A stretch of DNA of 64,000 nucleotides, taken from positions 1 to 64,000 of the forward strand of contig CAKSFK010000011.1 of NCBI GenBank assembly GCA_934454655.1, in the 5' to 3' direction. The DNA comes from an uncultured Eubacteriales bacterium (lineage in GTDB: Bacteria; Bacillota; Clostridia; Oscillospirales; Acutalibacteraceae). The position numbers and the translations under genes are program-made. The notes beneath the pieces are model-generated. The model saw nothing but the letters and a program-made list of their open reading frames with translations, was not told where the DNA came from and searched no databases. Of this stretch, positions 1 to 8,288 are shown one piece after another (the first letter of the stretch is position 1; every line of letters starts with the position of its first letter).

Positions 1-20
1 TCACTTTCATCACCGCTTCT

Positions 21-31
21 ATTATACCATA
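21..31 (-). promoter_or_regulatory. Extended -10 promoter reading off the left edge
   Basis: The minus strand reads TATGGTATAAT, an extended -10 box. The same 11-mer occurs at 3953-3963 (minus) and 34783-34793 (plus). An ATG at 9-7 on the minus strand could begin a gene that leaves the window. No good -35 box is seen. Confidence 0.35.
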
Positions 32-40
32 TTTACGTAA

Positions 41-55
41 AAAAGCCCAGCTTTT
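41..55 (-). terminator. Short terminator-like hairpin
   Basis: A perfect AAAAGC/GCTTTT stem with a three-base loop is followed on the minus strand by a run of six T. It could end minus-strand transcripts coming from the element genes. The stem is short. Confidence 0.35.
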
Positions 56-308
56 ACTGGACTTTTTCGACAGACTGCATAATAAATTTCCTTTCTTATA
101 ATTTTCGTATATTATCTTTTTTTCATTTTGTCATTTTTACAAATGACAACGGAAACGGCAAAAGGAGAAGAGCCGTTTCCGCTCCTCAGCCCTGCCCCCT
201 GAACCTTATGAGAAAAAGAGGAGGCAGAACCTCGGACAATTTTCCTAAAAAAATTATGAAAGATTAGAACCTAATTCAACCGATTTTTTGGAAAAATTGA
301 CTTACTAC

Positions 309-375
309 GGTTTTGCGGAGCAAAACCTGTAAGGCAGGGCTTCGCCCTACAACCCATAAAAGGGTATACCCTTTT
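309..375. repeat. Three adjacent perfect palindromes
   Basis: The hairpins are GGTTTTGC-gga-GCAAAACC (309-327), AGGGC-ttc-GCCCT (336-348) and an 18-bp perfect palindrome centred on GGGTATACCC (358-375). They lie head to tail upstream of the small gene at 486. A transfer-origin, replication or recombination-site role is conceivable but not shown. Confidence 0.6.
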
Positions 376-485
376 GAAACCCTCGCCAAAAAACAAAAAA
401 ACCTTATAAGAAAAAATTTTTTTATTTTATTTTATTTCTTTCATACTAATTTTAGAAAATGATAAAAAGAAAGGAGTTATAAGTT

Positions 486-644
486 ATGACTAAAAAAGAA
501 CAAGAATTAAACGAACTTTTACAACAGGAAAAAATAGAGCGATTTATAGACCAACTGGACTATTGGGGCGACCTCGCGGAAGTTAAAAAAGAGAATGAGG
601 AACTAAAAAATAAACTTGAAAAAATAAAAAATATCTTAAAATAA
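486..644 (+). CDS. Small charged hypothetical protein (52 aa)
   Basis: The ATG at 486 has a good AAAGGAG box nine bases upstream, and the frame runs 52 codons to TAA. The product is rich in Lys, Glu and Leu, with a central WGDLAEVKKENEELK stretch that suggests a short coiled coil. There is no membrane segment or known motif. It lies in the mobile element, facing the minus-strand genes, with a bidirectional terminator between them. A small accessory or DNA-associated protein is possible, but the function is unknown. Confidence 0.6.
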   Translation: MTKKEQELNELLQQEKIERFIDQLDYWGDLAEVKKENEELKNKLEKIKNILK

Positions 645-699
645 AAGAGGCAAGAGCCCCCTTTCCCTTTTATAGCCCATTTAGACCCATTAAACGGAA

Positions 700-729
700 A
701 TAACCTCTGAGCGCCGGCTCGGAGGTTAT
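700..729. terminator. Bidirectional terminator
   Basis: An ATAACCTC arm pairs with GAGGTTAT around an inner GAGC/GCTC stem. It sits between the converging genes ending at 644 (plus) and 731 (minus) and is followed by T-rich sequence on both strands. Confidence 0.75.
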
Positions 730-730
730 C

Positions 731-1288
731 TTATTTTAATTCTTCAAAAGAAATCAGTTTGTTATTATCAACCGTTAATTTTAATTTTGATTTTTCAATG
801 ACATAATAACCCAACTCGCAAAAATCCTCGTTTTCGGGGTCGTAGTTTATAACTCTTCCTTTTTCTGTCATAAGTGTTTTATGTTCCTCATCTATTTCTT
901 TAACCCTGTCAATAATTATCTCAATGCCTATCTCGTTGTCAGAAATGCTCCTTAAATTGTCTTTTATGTTTTCGCAAGGTAAACACTCGCTTTCGGTATT
1001 ACAACCGTTTTCCGCTTTGTATTTTTTTCTGTTCTCATTCAACCTTTTCCATTCTTCGCTTGCCCGTTCTGTTTTGTCTTTCATTATGTCATACATAGCA
1101 GAAGTTAAATTATCTTCCCTTATTGCTTTTAACCTGTCTTTTTCTTCTTCAATAGTGCCTTTTTCATCTAATTCCAAAAGACACATAATGATATTTTTTA
1201 ACTGTTCTCCCGAAAGGTATTTAAACTCTGTTTTTCTGTAAGAGTAATATAATACTATACTCTTTTTTTCGCCGTTCTTTAAACCCAT
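731..1288 (-). CDS. DUF6291-like hypothetical protein (185 aa)
   Basis: The N-terminus (residues about 8-45, SIVLYYSYRKTEFKYLSGEQ) resembles the opening of DUF6291/phage-element proteins of the pattern hydrophobic strand, LSDEE, leucine-rich helix. The middle is Lys/Glu-rich and probably helical, and residues about 90-105 hold two cysteines (CNTESECLPC). Start: the ATG at 1288 has GGAGAGG upstream and overlaps the stop of the upstream gene by one base (TAATG), so translation is probably coupled. It is mobile-element cargo. Members of this family are often found beside phage or plasmid replication genes, but no role can be read here. Confidence 0.65.
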   Translation of the reverse strand: MGLKNGEKKSIVLYYSYRKTEFKYLSGEQLKNIIMCLLELDEKGTIEEEKDRLKAIREDNLTSAMYDIMKDKTERASEEWKRLNENRKKYKAENGCNTESECLPCENIKDNLRSISDNEIGIEIIIDRVKEIDEEHKTLMTEKGRVINYDPENEDFCELGYYVIEKSKLKLTVDNNKLISFEELK

Positions 1289-1533
1289 TATTTAACCTCT
1301 CCTTGCTTTTTCGGTCTTCCTTTGCCTTTACTGTAATTTTTTCTTCTGTTTGCTATGTCAATTTGTTTATCTAAATCATTTTTCATTAATTCAAACAGAT
1401 ATAAAACAAAATCATCATCAACTTTTTCAATTTTATTTTCTATTTCATATGTGATTAGCATTTTTATTAATTTCCCTGCCTGTTCATCATTCATCTTTAA
1501 AATTATTGCTTTTCGGTTTTTATTTATTTTCAT
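1288..1533 (-). CDS. Small DUF6291-like protein (81 aa)
   Basis: The sequence MNDEQAGKLIKMLITYE fits the DUF6291 signature helix, and FVLYLFELMKNDLDKQID fits the second conserved helix. The basic tail SKGKGRPKKQG could contact nucleic acid. Start: the ATG at 1533 follows GGAAAGGA. Its stop overlaps the start of the next gene by one base. With the downstream 185-aa gene it forms a pair of related proteins of different length, perhaps partners or diverged duplicates. Function unknown. Confidence 0.65.
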   Translation of the reverse strand: MKINKNRKAIILKMNDEQAGKLIKMLITYEIENKIEKVDDDFVLYLFELMKNDLDKQIDIANRRKNYSKGKGRPKKQGEVK

Positions 1534-1575
1534 ATAATCTTTTCCTTTCCAAAAAGGGGGAATAACCCCCCTTTT

Positions 1576-1914
1576 TTATTTTTCATCTTTGAAAATTTCA
1601 TTAAAACCAACATCATCATTACCAAATACACAAATATCATTGCTGTATTCATCATCATACAAATACAAAACCGTTTCGCCCATTCTGCCTTTTAACTCAT
1701 CATCATTTAAAACTATATCTGTTATCATTTTGTGGTATCTGCTGTTCTGTATTCTGTCATTCATTCTATGTAATAGTTCGCTGACCCTGTCGCCCATTTC
1801 AACTGCTTTGTCTGCTCTGCCACATTCGTAGCAATATAATAACAAACCGTATAAATCGTTATCATATATTTTTCCTCTTTCTTTCGCAATTCCTAAAAAA
1901 TCTGTTTTTTTCAT
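1576..1914 (-). CDS. Hypothetical protein of the mobile element (112 aa)
   Basis: I chose the ATG at 1914 because AAAGGA lies nine bases upstream; the longer frame back to 1950 has no such site. The protein is soluble and acidic towards its C-terminus (DDEYSNDICVFGNDD) with an N-terminal helical part containing LLLYCYECGRADKAVEMGDR, reminiscent of a TPR-like helical hairpin. No known family is recognised. It is the first gene after the 382-base regulatory stretch 1915-2296 and probably heads a transcript continuing into the two DUF6291-like genes. Confidence 0.6.
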   Translation of the reverse strand: MKKTDFLGIAKERGKIYDNDLYGLLLYCYECGRADKAVEMGDRVSELLHRMNDRIQNSRYHKMITDIVLNDDELKGRMGETVLYLYDDEYSNDICVFGNDDVGFNEIFKDEK

Positions 1915-2180
1915 AGTTAATTTCCTTTCTTCGCCGAACAGGGACTTCATTCGGACTTTTTAAAATTTTGTTGCCCTTTTGGTTTTACCATTTAAGTATG
2001 TCATTTCTTATTTTGAAATGAGAAAAACATTTCTTAAATTATGTTTTCGTTCTGATATAAGTATGACAGATAGAAAACTTTACAAACTTTTTCTCATATC
2101 GTTTTTTTGTTTTCTATATTAATTATGACAGATTAAAATTAAAAACGAAAAAACATAAATTAAAAAATGTTTAATTCTCT

Positions 2181-2230
2181 CTTTACTTATCTTAACATAC
2201 CTTAACTTACCCTTACTTATCTTAACTTAG
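2181..2230. repeat. Five tandem 10-bp units (CTTAACTTAC type)
   Basis: Read from 2181 the units are ctttacttat, cttaacatac, cttaacttac, ccttacttat and cttaacttag. The 10-bp period places each unit on nearly the same face of the helix. This is the form expected of an iteron or a cooperative operator. It lies just past the 3' end of the recombinase gene. Confidence 0.6.
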
Positions 2231-2256
2231 CTTTTCTATTAATAGGGTAAAAGCAA

Positions 2257-2292
2257 AAAACACCTATGAGAAAATAATCTCATAAGTGTTTT
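2257..2292 (-). terminator. Terminator of the recombinase gene
   Basis: AAAACAC pairs with GTGTTTT and TATGAGA with TCTCATA, giving a 14-bp stem with one mismatch and a six-base loop. T-rich sequence follows on the minus strand. It overlaps the stop region of the recombinase. Confidence 0.8.
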
Positions 2293-2296
2293 GTAA

Positions 2297-3841
2297 TCAT
2301 AGTTTCCAAGCAATTTCAAAAGTGTTAATGTCATTTGTTAAGTATATTCTATCAATCATCATATCAATTACTTGCCGTTTTTGCTCGGTGTTAAGGTCGC
2401 TGTATTTTAAACCGCAGTTAATTGCTTTTGATACTATACGGTTTTGTTTTAAATATACATCTAATGTTGAGGAAGATTTTAATGCTCTGCGGTATTTATA
2501 TTCCAACTCATCTATTTCGGTTTGTAATTTCTCAATGGTACTTTTCATTGCTTTTTTTAACACTTCGTTGCTTTCCTCGCTGTCAATAAAATCGGCAATT
2601 ATTTTGTCAAGTTTATTTTGCTTTTTTTCAAGTTCCGTGGCCGCCATATGTGCCATTTTTACCCGTTCGGACCACAGCCCGTTTAATTTATCTAATTGTT
2701 TTTGTATTTCTTCTCCGACTTTTTCTTGTAAATCAAAGAATTTTATGTTATTGAATTTCGCATCGCAAACTTTTAAACTTTTCGCCCCGTAGCAACTTAA
2801 ATACGGCAAGCCGTATTTGCTTTGGCTGTATGCTTTAACAGCATAACCGCATTTTTTACATTTGATTTTTCCACCCAATTCCTCTAACAGTCCCATAGTG
2901 TTGTTTCTCGTTATTTGCTGATTTTCCGCCAAACGGTCTTGAACACTTAAATATTGAACACTGGGTATGTAGCCTGTAAAATTTGTTAAATACACACTCT
3001 GTTCTTCCATTGTGGTGTAAGAGCGAATATTGGCATTACCTACTTTTTTCCCTACAATGTGTGCTGTTCGTGTGCCGTTCCAGTCATCTTCGGAATTTAA
3101 AAACTTAATCTTCCTTTTTTTGAAATATGAATACAACAACTTGTCTGCCTTGACATAAATCGGGTTTTGTAATATTTTAGAAACCGTTACACTGTCAAAA
3201 ACATCTCTTTTATGCGGTTTAAAACCGCCCTCATTAAGTTTCCTTGCCACCTCGCCCAAAGTACAATGTTCCAAACCGCTGTACAATGCGAATGCCAATT
3301 CAACTGCTTCTTTTTCGTTCTCTATAACTTTTAATGTCGGCTTTCCTTGTTCGTTTCTTCCGTTCGCAAAACCGAACGGAGCAGGACCGCCAGCCCAACT
3401 GCCCGTAGTTGCGGTTCTGTAATAATAATTATCTTTAACCCGTTTTTGTATGTTTTCTCTTTCCATTTGTGCGAATATGGCCAGTATGCCCATCATTGCC
3501 TTACCCATTGCGGAGGAAGTATCAAAACTTTCGGAGGCACTTACAAATTGGCATTTGTGTTGTTCCATAATCTCGTAAAGTTTATAAAAATCTGTTATAT
3601 TTCTGCTTATACGGTCCAGTTTATAAACTATTACTTTTCCTATTCTGTCAAGTTTAATATCGTTTATAAGCCGTTTTAAATCGGGTCTTTCGGTGTTTTT
3701 ACCGCTGTAACCCTTATCTTTATAAATGCTCGGAATATTGCCTTTCAACAGTATTTTACATTGTTCTATTTGCCCTTCTATACTTAGGCTCTCTTTTTTG
3801 TCTATGCTTTGCCTGGCATAAATTGCTGTTTCTTTCATCAT
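2297..3841 (-). CDS. Large serine recombinase (integrase/transposase type)
   Basis: Catalyses site-specific integration or excision of the element. Residues 5-150 form the resolvase catalytic domain, with the nucleophile Ser12 in YARQS and the conserved YKLDRISRN motif near residue 75. A recombinase domain follows (NEGGFKPHKRDVF region), then a zinc ribbon beginning CKKCG (residues about 330-365, with two further Cys) and a long coiled coil (about 390-470), the usual architecture of TnpX/phiC31-like large serine recombinases. At 514 aa the length is typical. Start: ATG at 3841 with AAGGACGG upstream; a second ATG follows at 3838. The gene lies at the right edge of the element next to the disrupted host gene, as expected for an integrase. 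Confidence 0.93.
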   Translation of the reverse strand: MMKETAIYARQSIDKKESLSIEGQIEQCKILLKGNIPSIYKDKGYSGKNTERPDLKRLINDIKLDRIGKVIVYKLDRISRNITDFYKLYEIMEQHKCQFVSASESFDTSSAMGKAMMGILAIFAQMERENIQKRVKDNYYYRTATTGSWAGGPAPFGFANGRNEQGKPTLKVIENEKEAVELAFALYSGLEHCTLGEVARKLNEGGFKPHKRDVFDSVTVSKILQNPIYVKADKLLYSYFKKRKIKFLNSEDDWNGTRTAHIVGKKVGNANIRSYTTMEEQSVYLTNFTGYIPSVQYLSVQDRLAENQQITRNNTMGLLEELGGKIKCKKCGYAVKAYSQSKYGLPYLSCYGAKSLKVCDAKFNNIKFFDLQEKVGEEIQKQLDKLNGLWSERVKMAHMAATELEKKQNKLDKIIADFIDSEESNEVLKKAMKSTIEKLQTEIDELEYKYRRALKSSSTLDVYLKQNRIVSKAINCGLKYSDLNTEQKRQVIDMMIDRIYLTNDINTFEIAWKL

Positions 3842-3954
3842 TGTTTTTTTCCGTCCTTTGTCCTAATGCTTCCAATAGTTTTAAGTAAAGTAAAATTTTT
3901 TCGTCTTGGGATATATTTCTGTATGTATGTGTAATCATACTTAAACATATTCAT
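3838..3954 (-). CDS. Possible 38-aa leader peptide of the recombinase
   Basis: An open frame of 38 codons starts at the ATG at 3954, is basic near its end, and terminates in a TGA that overlaps the recombinase ATG (ATGA). This arrangement would couple recombinase translation to the leader. Against it, there is no ribosome binding site, and the ATG lies inside the -10 box, so the real start might be the ATG at 3948 on a nearly leaderless mRNA. A competing frame (3756-3938) crosses the recombinase start and looks less likely. Confidence 0.3.
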   Translation of the reverse strand: MNMFKYDYTYIQKYIPRRKNFTLLKTIGSIRTKDGKKQ

Positions 3955-3963
3955 TATACCATA
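3953..3963 (-). promoter_or_regulatory. Extended -10 promoter for the recombinase
   Basis: TATGGTATAAT on the minus strand lies about 110 bases upstream of the recombinase start. No clear -35 box is visible, and the TGG extension may compensate. It lies inside the element, within 25 bases of the host junction. Confidence 0.5.
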
Positions 3964-3975
3964 TTATTATGATTT

Positions 3976-4515
3976 TTACATTACTTTTGTATCTATTATA
4001 TCAACCGACCACTGAATGGTTTTCATATTAAGGCTCTCGACCGCCTCAATAAGTGCGTTATCGTAATCACCGTAGGGCGGGCGGAGCAATGTCGGGCAAA
4101 TTCCCGTAAGCTTTTCAATTTTTTCGTTACAGCTTTTAAGCTCGTCGCACATTTGCGATTTGGAAAGCTGGGGCATATGCGGATGTGTATTTGAGTGATT
4201 TTGAATTTGATGACCGGCATCGGCAAGCGCTTTAACCGATTCGGGATATTTATCGACCCAAGAGCCCACCACAAAAAATGTTGCGGTGACATTGTATTCC
4301 TTTAAAATGTCTATAAGCGTCTGAGTATCATCGTTGCCCCAAGCCGCGTCAAAGGAAATTGCGATTTGTTTTTTGTCGGTTTCCACGCAGTATATCGGCA
4401 ATTTGCGGTTTGTCGATGCGCGAATCCGTACAGACCCTATAACCGTACCCGCAATTACCAACACAGCGCACAGTGCAAGCATAAGCTGCTTTTTTGTTAT
4501 TATAAGAAATTTCAT
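3976..4515 (-). pseudogene. Polysaccharide deacetylase, 3' end lost at the element junction
   Basis: Intact genes of this family (PdaA/SpoIIAB-region PdaB-like NodB-domain enzymes) remove acetyl groups from peptidoglycan or chitin-like sugars. Visible are an N-terminal membrane anchor (LMLALCAVLVIAGTVIG), the first NodB motif (ISFDAAWGNDDT, with the usual TFDDG-type acids altered to AWGND as in PdaB-like proteins), the metal motif HSNTHPHM (residues about 118-125) and RPPYGDYD. The frame ends after TIQWSVD, where the family normally continues with a DW motif and a further catalytic region including LMHD-type residues. About 60 residues are missing. Start ATG 4515 with GAGGTG upstream. It was probably inactivated by insertion of the element. 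Confidence 0.82.
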
Positions 4516-4808
4516 ACAGAACACCTCAATACTTGTATATGCGGGGGTGTTTGTACTATATTATACGCTTTTTTTATTTAAAGAATTTTAGGATTTGTAT
4601 TATAATTATCTCGGCGGTTAGCAGGCGCTGATTTTCAGGATGTAATAATTTATGAGGGAACAAAGCCCCAACGGGCGAATATGGGAGTTTGGCGAATAAA
4701 TCATAACCACCCGTCAAGTGAGCTTGTCAAGTAAAAGTAGACAGAGAAAACCACCAATTATTCAAACCCTTTGTTTTGACCGTCAGTATCCATTGATTGT
4801 CGCCTGAT

Positions 4809-4940
4809 TTTAAAAAGAATCAAAATGTGATTCTTTTTAAAGTGCAAGGTTTTTTCGCAAAATTGCGCAAAAACCTTGCACCTGAACAATTCAAAAGTTT
4901 ACACCAACATGCTTGGTTAAGGTACTTTTGAATTGTTCAG
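4809..4940. repeat. Three back-to-back hairpins inside the IS remnant
   Basis: Hairpin 1 (4809-4841) has perfect 14-bp arms and a 5-base loop. Hairpin 2 (4842-4881) has a 19-bp stem with one mismatch. Hairpin 3 (4882-4940) has perfect 17-bp arms enclosing a smaller ACCAA-catgc-TTGGT stem. They abut with no spacer. Such a run is not part of a normal IS3 element and replaces part of orfB. Confidence 0.8.
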
Positions 4941-5190
4941 CAGGCATTAATTAAGTTTGTAAAATATTCATTCATTGTTGAAGTAATGAACATACTTTTC
5001 AGAGTTCCGGCTCTTGACATAGAACGTATTATGTTAGTATAATCTTTATGGGTTTGGCAAAAAACTGCTGATGAGTAGACACCACCTTGGTCTGTGTGAA
5101 GTGTGATCGGGTAGGTCTGCTCTTTCTTTTTCTCTGGCAAAGAAATTTAACACCATACTTATCCTTTAATGAATATATTATTTCGTATTC
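4937..5190 (-). pseudogene. IS3-family transposase OrfB remnant
   Basis: Two pieces of the DDE transposase remain. The N-terminal start (EYEIIYSLKDKYGVKFLC) lies in the -1 frame relative to the end of orfA, as expected for the programmed OrfA-OrfB frameshift. After a deletion comes the second catalytic Asp region (TLHTDQGGVYSS and IIRSMSRAGT). The part carrying the last catalytic Glu is gone, and the frame runs into hairpin 3. Inactive. Confidence 0.8.
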
Positions 5191-5524
5191 GCATCTTTTA
5201 AAGAAACGAACTCCTTGTTTGCACCAGCTCCTTTCACTTGGTATCCTTTTTTTAATCGTTCATTTTCTATTTCTAATTTTATTAGTTGCAATCTTAATCT
5301 TTCTATTTCAGTTAAGGTTTTGCTTGTATGCAATGCTGCAAAAGGATTTCCGGGATGTCCTTTAGGATTAAAGGCAGCTTCGCCATATTTTCCGTAGTCC
5401 CTTAACCAATGACAGATCATGCTTCTGTCCGCGTTATATTCCTTTTCGAGTGTCCGAACTGAGATATGTTCATTTAAATGTTTATCTATGATTTCTAATT
5501 TTTGCTCTTTTGTCCCTTTTTCAT
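5178..5524 (-). pseudogene. IS3-family OrfA with an early one-base deletion
   Basis: From about 5515 to 5178 the frame reads a typical OrfA: an N-terminal HTH (EQKLEIIDKHLNEHISVRTL), WLRDYGKYGEAAF, then a leucine-zipper helix (ERLRLQLIKLEIENERLKKG). The proper ATG at 5524, with AGGAGG upstream, is one base out of frame. Adding one A to the A run after the ATG would restore MKKGTKEQKLEII. The shorter frame starting at 5420 lacks the HTH, so the product is probably non-functional. Confidence 0.82.
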
Positions 5525-5622
5525 TTTAATACCTCCTGATACATTTTAGCATAAGAAAAAGGTAGATACATGGTGGTTTTCCACGTGTCTACCTTTATTT
5601 TACTATTGCATTTGACGGGTGG

Positions 5623-6378
5623 TTATGATTTAACAATATCCTTTACAACTTCGCCCGCAATTATAAGTCCCACAACCGGCGGCACAAAAGCGCTTGAACC
5701 GGGTACACTTCTTCTTTTTGAGCATTTGCCTTTTGCGTCAGGCGGGCAGATACAGCCTGTTTTGCATATGTTCTGCATTTCTTCGTGCGGCGTTAGGGGC
5801 TTTTCCTTTGAATAGACCACCTTAAGGCTGTTTATCCCGCGCTTTTTAAGTTCTTTACGCATAACCTTTGCCAGCGGGCAGACCGATGTTTCGTAAAGAT
5901 CGGCAACGGTAAAAGCGGTGGGATCGGTCTTGTTGCCCGCACCCATGGAGCTTATTATGGGAACGCCGCTTTTTTCGGCACATACCGCAAGCTCAATTTT
6001 TCCGGTTACCGTGTCAATGGCGTCAATTACGTAATCGTACAGTGTAAAATCAAAGCTTTCGGACGTATCCGGCATAAAAAACGTTTTATACGACGTAACG
6101 CGGCAGTCGGGGTTAATGTCGTGTATTCTGTCGCACGCAACATCAACCTTGTATTTGCCGACAGTGCTTGTAAGGGCGTAGATCTGCCTGTTGATGTTTG
6201 TAAGGCAGACGCGGTCGTTATCTATTATATCAATGCTCCCGACGCCCGAACGAGCCAGCGCCTCCGCGGCGTAACCGCCCACACCGCCTATGCCGAACAC
6301 GGCTACTCTTGAATTTTTAAGTTTTTCCATAGCTTCCCCGCCGAGCAAAAGCTCGGTTCGCGAAAATCTGTTAAGCAT
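5623..6378 (-). CDS. tcdA: tRNA threonylcarbamoyladenosine dehydratase
   Basis: Member of the ThiF/HesA E1-like superfamily; TcdA uses ATP to cyclise t6A37 of ANN-reading tRNAs to ct6A. The adenylation Rossmann motif GIGGVGGYAAEALARSG lies at residues about 30-46, and the acidic DNDRVCLTNINRQ follows. Later Cys residues (CKTGCICPPD, and SVCPLAK) match the family, and VPGSSAFVPPVVG is the conserved C-terminal motif. About 250 aa is normal. Start: ATG 6378; a TTG at 6384 is closer to the AAGGGGA site and is a real alternative. The last codons (K-S-stop) lie in the IS3 terminal repeat, so the natural C-terminus may have been altered by a residue or two. Confidence 0.92.
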   Translation of the reverse strand: MLNRFSRTELLLGGEAMEKLKNSRVAVFGIGGVGGYAAEALARSGVGSIDIIDNDRVCLTNINRQIYALTSTVGKYKVDVACDRIHDINPDCRVTSYKTFFMPDTSESFDFTLYDYVIDAIDTVTGKIELAVCAEKSGVPIISSMGAGNKTDPTAFTVADLYETSVCPLAKVMRKELKKRGINSLKVVYSKEKPLTPHEEMQNICKTGCICPPDAKGKCSKRRSVPGSSAFVPPVVGLIIAGEVVKDIVKS

Positions 6379-6469
6379 TTGCAAAAAATCCCCTTGGATC
6401 GTTTTTTTCTATATTAACACAAAACGGGAGCCTTTTCAATGACGAATTAAGGCATAGCAACCCGCCTTG

Positions 6470-6537
6470 TTAGGCAAACGAGAATAATTCGAATCCGCCC
6501 AAAACGGCATATTTTCGGCGTATTCTCGCTTTCCTAA
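6470..6537. repeat. Long imperfect hairpin between tcdA and groEL
   Basis: TTAGGCAAACGAGAATA (6470-6486) matches the complement of 6521-6537 at 15 of 17 positions, with a further GAATCCGCC/GGCG-ATTC stem inside. There is no T run at either edge. It may be a dispersed intergenic repeat rather than a terminator. Confidence 0.5.
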
Positions 6538-6563
6538 AGGGCTGTTTTTGTGCGGGCAAAAGC

Positions 6564-6602
6564 AAATCGCCGCGGCTGACGTTTTGTCAGTCACGGCGGT
6601 TT
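6564..6602 (-). terminator. Terminator of groES-groEL
   Basis: An AAATCGCCG arm pairs with CGGCGGTTT, enclosing CTGAC-gttt-GTCAG. It lies 28 bases beyond the groEL stop and is followed on the minus strand by TTTGCTTTTG. Confidence 0.8.
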
Positions 6603-6629
6603 GATATGCCTTACGGCGGGTATTAATTT

Positions 6630-8288
<1,659 letters not shown>

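Larger units (their letters stand above)
1..485. other. Gene-free, palindrome-rich element region
   Basis: No convincing gene lies in these 485 bases. Several perfect inverted repeats occur: 41-55 (AAAAGC stem), 129-148 (TGTCATTT against AAATGACA), 152-179 (GGAAACGGC against GCCGTTTCC), 309-327, 336-348 and 358-375. The last three are contiguous. Such clusters occur at transfer origins, replication origins and element ends, but none of these roles can be assigned from the sequence alone. Confidence 0.6.
1915..2296. other. AT-rich gene-free stretch with short repeats
   Basis: No gene is seen. The stretch contains ATGACAGAT twice (2063-2071 and 2125-2133, 62 bases apart), a related TGTCAT near 1999, five 10-bp units at 2181-2230, the palindrome CTATTAATAG at 2235-2244 and the recombinase terminator at 2257-2292. 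The promoter for the minus-strand gene starting at 1914 should lie here, but no box stands out in such AT-rich sequence. Confidence 0.55.
1..3975. mobile_element. Integrative element segment (recombinase end), inserted in a polysaccharide deacetylase gene
   Basis: The segment is clearly more AT-rich than everything to its right and carries a large serine recombinase at its right edge, small unknown genes and many palindromes. Its right boundary falls where the deacetylase reading frame at 3976-4515 stops resembling its family, just after the TIQWSVD motif. The left end is probably outside the window, because no deacetylase C-terminus is found near position 1. No relaxase, coupling protein or replication protein is visible here, so whether the element is mobilizable cannot be judged. 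The exact attachment core was not identified. Confidence 0.72.
4697..5632 (-). mobile_element. Decayed IS3-family (IS150-group) insertion sequence
   Basis: Terminal inverted repeats are present: TAAATCATAACCACCCGTC at 4697-4715 matches the complement of 5614-5632, and the similarity continues imperfectly inward to the GTAGACA...AAAACCACCA part for about 60 bases. Inside are a frameshifted orfA, a heavily deleted orfB and an unrelated block of three hairpins. The length of about 936 bp is below the usual 1.3-1.5 kb, consistent with internal deletion. The right end overlaps the last codons of tcdA. Not autonomous. Confidence 0.85.

Noticed and set aside
21..3965. 13-bp direct repeat ATTATACCATATT at 21-33 and 3953-3965 as element attachment core
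   Set aside because: Its complement contains the extended -10 box TATGGTATAAT, which also occurs at 34783 in host sequence, so the match is better explained as shared promoters. The junction with the deacetylase gene also lies past the right copy.
4023..4292. 89-codon minus frame inside the deacetylase pseudogene
   Set aside because: Different frame from the NodB-domain coding sequence, with no ribosome site.
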